A stretch of DNA of 33,308 nt from NCBI GenBank assembly GCA_944388035.1, contig CALXHF010000017.1, positions 1-33,308 on the forward strand. Direction: 5' to 3'. The stretch comes from an uncultured Clostridia bacterium. Its GTDB lineage: Bacteria; Bacillota; Clostridia; TANB77; CAG-508. Positions 7,096 through 16,000 of the stretch are shown here, in pieces. Under the pieces are notes generated by a model that saw nothing but the letters and a program-made list of their open reading frames with translations, had not been told where the DNA came from and did not search any database. Within the stretch, counting starts at the first letter, position 1. The number at the start of each line of letters is the position of its first letter. The translations under genes were made by a program, and so were the position numbers.

Positions 7096-7470
7096 TTATT
7101 TTATTAAAACTGTTACATTAGCAACCGCATAATTTTTACAATGAGAAATGCTAATATCAATATTTTCTACATTTTCCAGATTAACATTATTAACATTTAG
7201 TTTTGGTTTACCTTGATTATCATTTTCGACCTCAAAATCTTTCCAAGAAACCGAAAATTTATCTTGTATATTTTCAGACAAAGCCTTAAATACAGCCTCT
7301 TTTGCAGCAAATCTAGCCGCATAATGCTGGTATTTTTGTTTCTTCTTACTTTCACAATAATCAATCTCTTTTTTAGTAAAAACTCTCTCCAAAAAATGGT
7401 TGCCTAACTTCTCAATACTTTCTTTAATTCTATCAATCTCAATGATATCTGTTCCACACTTTACTCTCAT
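7096..7470 (-). CDS. acpS: Holo-[acyl-carrier-protein] synthase
   Basis: This 124-residue AcpS transfers 4'-phosphopantetheine from CoA to apo-ACP, needed for fatty acid synthesis. The magnesium and CoA-binding signatures are GTDIIEIDRI (D8) and ARFAAKEAVFKAL (E58). The C-terminal ISISHCKNYAVANV is the usual closing motif. AAAAGGAG at 7476-7483 is 5 bases from the ATG. A palindromic repeat begins at the very next base, so the whole upstream intergenic space is repeat sequence. Its promoter therefore lies either in the repeat or in the preceding operon. Confidence 0.95.
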   Translation of the reverse strand: MRVKCGTDIIEIDRIKESIEKLGNHFLERVFTKKEIDYCESKKKQKYQHYAARFAAKEAVFKALSENIQDKFSVSWKDFEVENDNQGKPKLNVNNVNLENVENIDISISHCKNYAVANVTVLIK

Positions 7471-7483
7471 ATTTTCTCCTTTT

Positions 7484-7570
7484 GAGACAAAGAGGGACGG
7501 GGCTTTTTTTGTCTCACTTTTCCATTTATTTACAAAATGAGAAAAATAAGCCCCGTCCCTTTATTGTCTC
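7484..7570. repeat. 87-bp palindromic GGGACGGGG element (REP/MITE-like)
   Basis: The left arm GAGACAAAGAGGGACGGGGC and the right arm (inverted: GAGACAATAAAGGGACGGGG) are near-perfect inverted repeats. An inner pair, TCTCACTTTT and AAAATGAGA, lies between them. GC content is far above the surroundings. It occupies the entire gap between the acpS ribosome binding site and the 3' end of the next gene, whose last codons and stop lie inside it. The size, termini and fold resemble REP-type elements mobilised by IS200-like (RAYT) transposases. That link is inference. Confidence 0.75.
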
Positions 7571-8847
7571 ATTAATGCTATAAAATTTAACACATTAAAT
7601 ATTAATGATGCTACTAGTATTATTCCTATTGTTATTGTTAGTTTTTTGTCTTTTTCTATATTTAAGTCTTTATATAATACATCATATTTATTTTTCACTT
7701 GTCCATATAAGTTTTCTAGCTCTAAGACTTCTCCTATTTTGTGATTTAACATTGTTCCTACTTCGTCTTCTGTTATTTCTTGTATCCACATTTTTTTAGT
7801 AAAGTCTACAAACTTTCTTCTTGCTATTTTTACTTTTTTTGTATCTTTTAGCTTTTGTTCTATTTTTTTAAGATATATTTTTTTATACAGATTTAATATA
7901 TACGTATACAAATATTGGTTTTCAAACTCATCTGGAAGTATTGTATAATTATTCATATCTTCACTTGATGAAAATAACATTACACCTAATTTGCTAAGTG
8001 CTAGTTTTGCATATTTCCATCTTGATACTGTTGTTATTTTTTCTCCCTCTAGTTTTCTGCTATTGTCTGCTGGTAATATGTTTGCATATTTAATGTAATA
8101 ATGATTAATATCATCAAAATTAGTATTACTATTCCAAGCTTCTTGGTCTATACACACATATGAATATGTTAAAAACCTCTCTGTATCTATATCTAATTTC
8201 ATTGCTTCTATATTTGCACCTGTTATTTTTCTCACGAAATCTTTAAATGTTTCTGCACTTGAAAAGCTATTTGTTTGAAGACGTATGTTGTCATAGCCAT
8301 CTAATTTTGCCACCTCATTATTTATGTCTTTAAATTTATAATTAAAGTTTAGCACATTTTCAAAATTATAGTCATCTTCTATATTTGTTTTTATTACTAA
8401 AAAACATATTCCTGTTTCAAAACATATTATTTCTATTTTTCCTATTGTGAAAAATATCCCGTTTTTATCTTCAAATTTTACCTGATTTTCGCCTTTACTT
8501 TCTCCTTCATTTCCTAGTTTAGCTTCTATTTTTCCTTGTATATCTCTTTTTAAATTATATTCAAATATATTACAAGGATATTTACTAAGTATTGCTGATT
8601 TTGTATCATCTGGTAAGTCATTTAGTTTTTTTATTTTACTATTTCCTAGACTAAAACTAGAAAACAAAAAGTCTTTAGTTTTTGGTAAAAAGTATTGATA
8701 CATCTTGAAATCTTTCTCTTTCTGAAATGTTTTTAGTCTAAATTCTTTATCTTTCAGTAATTTTAATAAATATTTTTGATATCTTCCTTCTTTTATTACA
8801 TATGGAAGTATAAAATATGTATATTGATAGTTTGTCTTTAGTTCCAT
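7561..8847 (-). CDS. Tail-anchored protein of unknown function
   Basis: This 428-residue protein has no signal peptide. It starts MELKTNYQYTYFILPYVIKE and has a mixed alpha/beta first part of about 240 residues. A helical stretch follows (about 300-395, including KKIEQKLKDTKKVKIARRKF and ENLYGQVKNKYDVLYKDLNI, likely coiled coil). One C-terminal membrane helix (LTITIGIILVASLIFNVLNF) ends the protein, and only a few residues follow it. This layout predicts a cytoplasmic protein tethered by its C-terminus, superficially like the stalk and helix of CorA. I do not recognise a family. It follows the WG-repeat gene by 14 bases, and its AGGTGTAGGA binding site is 4-5 bases from the ATG. Its last residues (MRQ) and stop codon are encoded by the repeat at 7484-7570, so the original 3' end was probably altered. 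Confidence 0.7.
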   Translation of the reverse strand: MELKTNYQYTYFILPYVIKEGRYQKYLLKLLKDKEFRLKTFQKEKDFKMYQYFLPKTKDFLFSSFSLGNSKIKKLNDLPDDTKSAILSKYPCNIFEYNLKRDIQGKIEAKLGNEGESKGENQVKFEDKNGIFFTIGKIEIICFETGICFLVIKTNIEDDYNFENVLNFNYKFKDINNEVAKLDGYDNIRLQTNSFSSAETFKDFVRKITGANIEAMKLDIDTERFLTYSYVCIDQEAWNSNTNFDDINHYYIKYANILPADNSRKLEGEKITTVSRWKYAKLALSKLGVMLFSSSEDMNNYTILPDEFENQYLYTYILNLYKKIYLKKIEQKLKDTKKVKIARRKFVDFTKKMWIQEITEDEVGTMLNHKIGEVLELENLYGQVKNKYDVLYKDLNIEKDKKLTITIGIILVASLIFNVLNFIALMRQ

Positions 8848-8861
8848 TTTTTCCTACACCT

Positions 8862-10377
8862 CTATTTCCTATAATAGTTCATATTAAGGTCTTTTCCTAA
8901 GTACCAAGTTCCTATAAAATCTACTTTTAAATAATCATCTAATTCATATATTGGATCTTGCACTATTTTTCCGTTTCTATCTATTGCTCCCCATTTTCCG
9001 TCCTTTTTTACTGCTACATATCCAAATTCATTTTGTCTTGTCATTTCATCATATATATATTCTACTACTGTTTTTCCTTTTTTGTCTATTAGTCCATATT
9101 TTCCGTCTTTTTTATCTACAAACAATGTGTTATTTGTAAAAATATCTTCTTCTTTTTGTTCTTCAAATTTAAAATTGTAATATTTGTATTCTTCTCCTTG
9201 TTTTAGTTCTATATAACCTTTTTCGTCATCTATATCTGTTAATATTCCCTCTAGTTTTGTCTCATAATTATTATTTAATATTTTATTATTATAATTTTCA
9301 TCTTCTGTTATATAGAAATCTCCTTTTTCATTATATATTATTGATTGATTATTAAAATCTAATTTTGTTTCATTTATTTCATCTATTATTCCATATTTAT
9401 TATCTCTTTTTGCTATAAACATACCTGTTTTTGCTTCTTCTAATTGGTCATAATTTGATTCTATTATATTTTCACCTGATAAGTTCATTACTCCGTATTT
9501 ATTATCAGATGTTTTATATATTACTCCTTCTGTATTTTTTAATATTGAAATTATTTCATTTTTTGTACTTAAACTTTCTGTTCCGTCTTTTTTTATTACT
9601 TTTTGCGTTCCGCTTTCTGTTACAACATAATAATCTCCTTTATGTGTTTTTTGAATTTTATCATATTTTGTTTCTAATACTTTATTATTTGATATATCAA
9701 CTAAACCATACTTTCCTTCCGAATTTTTTACAATAAAACCTGCATTTGCTTCTTCTCCAAAGTTTATTATTTCTGCATATTGTGGTTCTATTATTATTTT
9801 TCCTTCTTCATTTACTATCCCGTAATTTCCGTCTTTTGATATTAGAATTGTATTTTCTACTTCTGGAAGTAATGTTATTTCATCATATTCGCAAGATAAT
9901 ATTTCTTTTCCTTCTAAGTTTACTAAACCATACTTTCCACCTTTTTGTATTTTTAATACATTTGGGTTATATGTTAAATTACCACCTTCGTCTACACTTG
10001 ATACTGGTTCTATTTGTTCATTTCCTGTAAATATTTCTTCATTTTTGCTATTTAATGCTTTTGTTTTATATGTTCCGTCATCATAATTTACATCATATGT
10101 ACATAGGAATACATCTTTCTTACTATTTGGTATTACTATCATTTCTGCATATGAAGGATCTATTACTATGTTTCCGTGCCGAATCTATTACTCCCCATTT
10201 ATTGTTTTGATATGCTGGAAAATAATCTATACTGCTCACCGCTTTATTTTCTTCACTTTTCCCTAGCAATCCTTTTAACATCACAACACACATAATTACA
10301 ACTATTATTGCAACTATTACTGCAAATACTTTTTTCATATTTAATTTCGGTTCTTCATATCTTCTTCCTCTACCCAA
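8862..10377 (-). CDS. WG-repeat membrane protein, read through a +1 frameshift
   Basis: Two overlapping frames (10123-10377 and 8862-10175) form one protein of 504 residues if translation shifts +1 at the CGG codon at 10174-10176. The shift restores WGVIDSA-GNIVIDPSYAEM, which is exactly the spacing of a WG repeat (WGxID..G..VI.P.Y). About eight such repeats follow, for example KYGLVNLEGKEIL, NYGIVNEEGKIIIEPQY, KYGLIDKKGKTVVEYIY and KWGAIDRNGKIV. An N-terminal membrane helix (KKVFAVIVAIIVVIMCVVML) puts the repeats outside. WG repeats are beta-rich and often involved in binding, but the ligand is unknown. The TTG at 10377 is favoured as start because AAAGGAGG is at 10386-10393; the ATG at 10407 has no binding site. 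It lies 38 bases after spoIIE in the same apparent operon. Confidence 0.8.
10173..10176 (-). other. CGG-associated +1 frameshift site in the WG-repeat gene
   Basis: On the coding strand the upstream frame reads GAT TCG GCA CGG. Skipping the C gives GGA AAC ATA and the WG consensus. The downstream frame is closed by TAG immediately before this spot, and WG-motif spacing limits it on the other side. The shift must therefore occur within about four codons that include the CGG. Confidence 0.8.
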
Positions 10378-10415
10378 AGTATTTTCCTCCTTTGAATTTC
10401 TTTTCATTACATTTT

Positions 10416-12864
10416 TTAGTTCTCTTTTTTTCTAAACTTACAAACCATAACACTCATATCATCTTTTGCTATTCCATAATTATTATCCATCGCTTCTTCT
10501 ATTATTAAATTCGCTATTTTTCCGAGTGTTTGTTGTTTCTATATCTTCTAGTAAATATTTTATCCATAACTCTTTATTTTTATATTCTACATTTGAGTCT
10601 AATACACCGTCTGAACAAAGTACCATTATATCTCCTTGTTCTATATCTTTATCAAATGTTTGTATTTTGCTTTCTTCTATTATACCAGTTGGTAATGAAT
10701 TTGATTTTACCATTTGAACTCTTTTTCCACTTTTTATATATGTTGGACAAGCTGCACTTTTTATAAACTCTACATTTCCCATATATAAATCTACTATTGC
10801 TATATCTAGACTTGCATAACTTTCTTTATTTCTATTTATTAATGAATTATTTATTAATTCTAATGATATATTTTTATCAAAACCTGAAAGTAGTAAATTT
10901 TCTAGCAATTGTAAAGCTTCAGTACTACTTTTTTTAGCTTCTTTTCCACTTCCCATACCATCACTTATTGCGATTAAATATTTTCCGTCTTTTAATCTTA
11001 TTGTTAATGTACTATCTCCTGAGACATCACTTTTTGTTTTTGTTTTATTTGCTACTCCTAATGCCATTACATATTTGTCTTCTGATATAAATTCAAGCTT
11101 TTTACCAACAGATGCTTCTTGATTTAATACTATTTTTTCGCCTAATGTTTTTGTAAGTATTTTTCCAATTAACTCTATTTTAGAATTTTCTATATTTTCT
11201 GATAAATATATTTCTACAATATATCTATTTTCTTTCTTTATTGCTATATCTTGCATTATTATTTCTTTTTGTTCTAATAAAGATATTATTTCTTGTTTCT
11301 CTTTTATATAACTTTCTTCTTGTTCTATATCTTTTTCTAGGTTTTTCGCCATACTTCCAATTGCTTTTGATACATCTTTTAATTGTTTTCCTACATTTTT
11401 ATTGTTTTGTTCTATTTTCTTTTTCCAAATAAAATCTGATTTACTTTGTGCATATGATACATTTATTGTTCTTACTATCTGCATTATATTTTCTTCTAGT
11501 TTTTTACTTATATCTTTATCATCAAATCCTATTATATAGCTATTACATTCTGCAAATATTTGTAATAAATCTTTTCTTGATATTTCTTGTTTGTCTATTA
11601 ATAACTTAAATATTTTATCTACTATATCTCCTTTAATATTTGAGATATCATCATATAACATATTTTCTTTATAATTTTCTAAATTGTTTAACAATTCTGT
11701 TATAAATATTTTTTTATTTTCTTCATATTGTTTATATTCTTTTGTAAATTTTTTTTCTTTTTCTTCTTTATCTTCCTCATATGTACTTGCCATTTTTTCT
11801 ATTGCTTTTGATACACTATTTAAGCTTTCTGCTACTTCTTTGCTTTTGTTTAATACTCTTCCTGATGTATATGGTAAAAATTTTGAGTTTCCTATAAATT
11901 CTTCTAAATCTATTTGTAAATTTTTTGGTATCAATAATAATCCTATTGATGCTACTAGTATTTCTTTAAAATGTATTAATTCTACTGTATATCCATTTGA
12001 TACATATGCTAATACTATATTCCCTAATGCAAAACCAATTACTACTCCTATTTTACCAAATCTATTTAATATTCCCGCTATCATACCTGATATTGCGTAT
12101 GAAGCTATCATAATTGGTTCACTTCCACTTATAACTCCTATTGTTACTCCTATTGTTACTCCAGATGTTGCTCCTACTAATATTCCATTTTTCCAACCAA
12201 GTATCATTACTATCAATATACTAAATACATTTCTTATGTTAAAACCATATATACTTAAATCACCAAATGCTCCTACTGCAATTGCAAAAAGCAAACTTGC
12301 TCCTATTACTTCTTCTATTGAAAATGCTCTATTTTTATAAAATTCTTTTACAACTACTAATGAGTTTACAAATATTTTATAAAATACCAATGTTATTATT
12401 GCAAGTGTAATTGTACTTAAGACATCATATAGCGTAAATGTCTCCATTGATATCTGTAATATTCCTATTAGTATACTAGCTAAAAATATATTTTTTCCTA
12501 TTTTTATTTTTTCATTTCTTTCTTGTTCATTATAACGTGGCTTTATTATAAATAATGATGCTACTAATATTAGTGTCGTTATTATATACCCTAATGCTCC
12601 TCCTACGCCAAACTTTATTAGATTTCCTATTAAAGAAATCACCACTACCCCTAAGGCTGGAACAGAAAATGATATACAAGCTCCTAGTAAGCTTATACTA
12701 AATATTGAAAATTCTTGTCCTAGACTTACAAATGACAACATAAATGCTACTATATATATTACAATATTTTCTTTTGCAGATACATTTTTAAATATATTTA
12801 CTTTGTTTTTTTCTTCATTTACCATATTATTATCAATTGTATCTTCACTTAAGTTTTGAAACAT
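10416..12864 (-). CDS. spoIIE: Stage II sporulation protein E, read through a +1 frameshift
   Basis: SpoIIE is the membrane PP2C-type phosphatase that dephosphorylates SpoIIAA and so activates sigma-F in the forespore. The first about 320 residues are a string of membrane helices, then a coiled-coil linker (about 325-590) and the phosphatase domain with ISDGMGSGKEAKKSS (D635) and CSDGVLDSN (D752). The main frame ends early, at 10483. A +1 shift at the in-frame CGG (10522-10524, codon 781) restores KIANLIIEEAMDNN and the final KDDMSVMVCK metal-binding motif (D801, D802). The product is then 815 residues, close to the usual about 820-830. I chose the ATG at 12864 since AAGAGGTGG (12870-12878) lies 5 bases upstream; the GTG at 12873 is inside that site. 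It is the first gene of an operon with the WG-repeat gene. Confidence 0.9.
10521..10524 (-). other. CGG-associated +1 frameshift site in spoIIE
   Basis: The coding strand reads AAC ACT CGG AAA in the upstream frame. Skipping C gives GGA AAA ATA GCG, so GKIA, which lines up with the conserved KIA helix of SpoIIE. The upstream frame stops 13 codons later. The downstream frame is closed by TAG five codons before the CGG. Removing one A from the following A5 run would give RKIA instead. Confidence 0.78.
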
Positions 12865-12924
12865 CCTTACCACCTCTTTAATTTTGATAAGCTTATTTTA
12901 CTACTTGTCCTTTGTGGTTTTTGT

Positions 12925-12951
12925 CTTTTTTAGTATGCTAGACTAAAAAAG
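12925..12951. promoter_or_regulatory. Perfect 10-bp palindrome upstream of spoIIE
   Basis: CTTTTTTAGT (12925-12934) and ACTAAAAAAG (12942-12951) are exact inverted repeats around a 7-base centre, about 60 bases upstream of spoIIE. It could be an operator or a terminator hairpin. I see no clear sigma-A promoter or Spo0A box in the remaining 12879-13050 stretch. Confidence 0.4.
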
Positions 12952-13054
12952 TTTTCTACAAATTTATATACTTTATTTTTATTTTTTCCATTAAAATATA
13001 TTTTACGATTTTTATTTTATTACATAATATCGAAAAAAGCAATAAGAAACGAGA

Positions 13055-13088
13055 AAAACAGGTTAAATATTTCTACTTAACCTGTTTT
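13055..13088 (-). terminator. Intrinsic terminator of the 3069-aa surface protein gene
   Basis: AAAACAGGTTAA (13055-13066) pairs with TTAACCTGTTTT (13077-13088) over 12 bp. On the minus strand it ends in TTTTT, directly after the gene's stop codon. Confidence 0.85.
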
Positions 13089-13093
13089 ATTTT

Positions 13094-16000
13094 TTACAAT
13101 ACCTTTTTCTTAATTAGAATTATTCCTGCTCCTAATGTTATTAATCCTATTGTTCCTAAGATAATGTATTGTATATAGTTTCTATTTTCACCTGTTGGTC
13201 CTGTTATTGTTAAATATACATAATCATCATCATAACCTGTTTCTCCATTACTTGGTTCATAGTTACCTGGTATTGTATAATCTCCATCATGTTCCATTTT
13301 TCTTCCTGTTACTTCATTTACTTCTATATCATTTGTAAACATTAGGTCATCTGCACTATTTGATAATAATTTTGATACTTCTAATGGTACTCTAGTTTCT
13401 TGTCCTGGTGTCATATTTTTAAATGCTTCTGTTTGTAATACTTGGTTGAATTGTTTTACTGCATTAAATGCTTCTTGTGATAATTTTCCTTCATCTACCA
13501 AGCTTTGTCCTATTTCTACTATTTGTGTCCAGCTTGCATTATTGATGTTATCTTTATCAAATATTAAGTCATTTGATAAATAATCATATAAGTTAGTTAT
13601 AGTTGCTAATTTCCAATTATTGTGATTATTTGGCACTATACCATAAATATAATAGTCTCCATCGTTGTAATCTATTTCTGCATTTCTGTTATCTACTATA
13701 ACATCATATCTTATAGTTATTGTTGCACCTTGTATTAATTCCTGGTCTAATTCTATATGTATATTTCCATCTGGTAAATATCTTAAATAGTTAATACTAT
13801 CTTTTCTTGGGTCTCCTTCTATTATTACTTGTCCATTTGCTAATTTAACTTGTACCCAGGCAATTTCTTTTTTAATATCTAAGTTTTGTATTGGTCTTCT
13901 TATAATACCAAAGTCTATATTATCAAAGATGAATTTTAATTCTGCTCCATATTCACTTATATTGTCTAGATTTACATCATAATCTAGTTTTATATCAAAC
14001 AATCTTGTGTTTGCTTCAATATTTTGTAAGTTTGCTGGATTTTCTTCTTCTGTAATACTTCCATATGTATATACATTTTCACCTGTTTCTTCTATTCTTT
14101 CTGCTACTATATCATATCTCGTTCCGTCAGAATTTATTCCAATTTCATCTTTTGCATCTGACATCCTAGTATTGTCTTCTCCCGTTTCTGTTCTATACCA
14201 GTAATCAGTCATTGCATCCGCTGCTGTTTTATCTCCTGCTCTATAAATTGTTGACTTATATTTTTCTACTGTTTCTATTGGTGTTTCAGTTCCATCTGGG
14301 CTTACTATAATACTAGAATTTCCATATGTATATCTTATTAAATACTTTCCTGGTATTACTCCAGCAAATTCATAATTACCATTTTCGTCTGTAATTGTTT
14401 CTGCTGGCTCTGTTACTTCATTTTTATGATATAATATTGCTATTTCTCCTGGGTTTCCATCATCTGTACAAGTTAGTAATTCTACTTTTACATTTTCTAT
14501 AACATTTTCACCATTTACATATAGTCCATCGCCTTTTCTTTCTTTATCATATCCTGTATTTGCAAGCAATTCATCTATTGCATTATCTTCCCATACAGTT
14601 CCTCTTATGATTCTTCCATCTTCAGGACTTACTTCTAAAATTAATGATGGTGCACTATCTGTATCATCTTCGTATGTATTTAAATTTGCATCGTCTGAGT
14701 CATTATTAGCATTTTCTGGTATTGCTGAACCTGGTCTTGAGTCTTTATCTACTCCTCCATAATGTACAGTATAATTTTCATCACTATAACTTGAATATGA
14801 TGTTATTTCTGTTATAGAATCTAATGTTACATCTTGATTTAATACTGCATTTACTGCATCATTTTGTAATTTATATGTAATATATATAATATTTTGTTTT
14901 TGATGTTCTATATTTTGGTTTGTAGTTACAACTACTTTCTTAAAGCCATTTCCAACATTTTCCTCTGCCGTATAAGATAATTCTGTCCCCGTTTCGTCTC
15001 TTATACTATCTATATCATATCTTTCATCATAATAGTTTATAACTTCATTTACTTTTGTATATAAGTTCGTTGCTTCGTTTCTCAAAGCTACTTTATAAGT
15101 AATATATACTTCTAATTTTCCTTCATTTCCTGGTTGCATATTATAAACCATATCTGATGAATATATTGTTCTTGTATAAGTCTGTGAGCCATATTCATTA
15201 GCGAATTTCACTCCTACATTGAATCCATCTGATTCTTGATTTGTGTTAAATCTTTGGTTGTATTTATATGTATGTTCATATCCATTTAGTGTTATTTTTG
15301 CTGTGTCAATATCTTCTACAACGGCCAAATCTGGTTGTTCTCTTTCATATAGACCTAAGTTTATATTATTTATCTCTTGTATATCATTTGTGTCTTCTCT
15401 AATTTGCTCTGCTGTATACATATCAGATAAATATCCGCTCTTTCCTGCATTTTGATATGCATCTTTTGTTGTTGAGTGCATTATGTATTGTTCGTCTGTC
15501 ATATTTACAGGAAATCTTTGTCCTTCATATCCATATACTGAATTTTCTCCATAATTTAAAGTACTCTTAACTTGGTTAATCTCTGTTCCAGTTTCATCTA
15601 CATAATGTTCAGTTTCATTATAATGTAAATCATATGTCTTACTTCCACTTTCATTTCTAGCCTCACCAATAGGCTCTGATGAATTACTATGTGTTATTAT
15701 AGAATAATTGTTGTTAAATGTCGTTCTTTCTTCAGCATTTTCTTCAGCTTTCGAACTATATACATTTCCAGGTGATAAATCAACTATTGGTACTGATGTA
15801 TAACTCATACCATTATATGTAAATTCTATATAGTACTCATCCAATTTGTCTATTAATACATCCATCATTGTATAGCTTCCATTTTCGTTTGTTAAAATCT
15901 CCGTTACTGTTCTGCCATCTTCTGTTTTAAAGCTTACATCATTTCCACTACTATCTTTTAGTTTTACAGTTACATTTGCAACTAACTTATCTGGATTTGT

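Noticed and set aside
10123..10142. The 8862-10142 and 22609-25770 frames as independent genes with their own starts
   Set aside because: Neither ATG (10142, 25770) has a ribosome binding site, and both frames stay open and homologous upstream to the CGG. They are continuations, not separate genes.
10516..10521. Homopolymer length error (A5 for A4) as sole cause of the spoIIE frameshift
   Set aside because: Possible for this one site, giving RKIA, but it does not explain the WG-repeat or B1 sites, which have no such run at the switch. Kept only as an alternative.
10521..10524. Reassignment of CGG to another amino acid (as in bacteria where CGG means Trp or Gln)
   Set aside because: A sense reassignment would keep the frame, but all three sites need a one-base shift to restore the protein.
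11684..12340. Plus-strand 218-residue frame within spoIIE
   Set aside because: Antisense shadow of the SpoIIE membrane and linker regions. No binding site or family signature.
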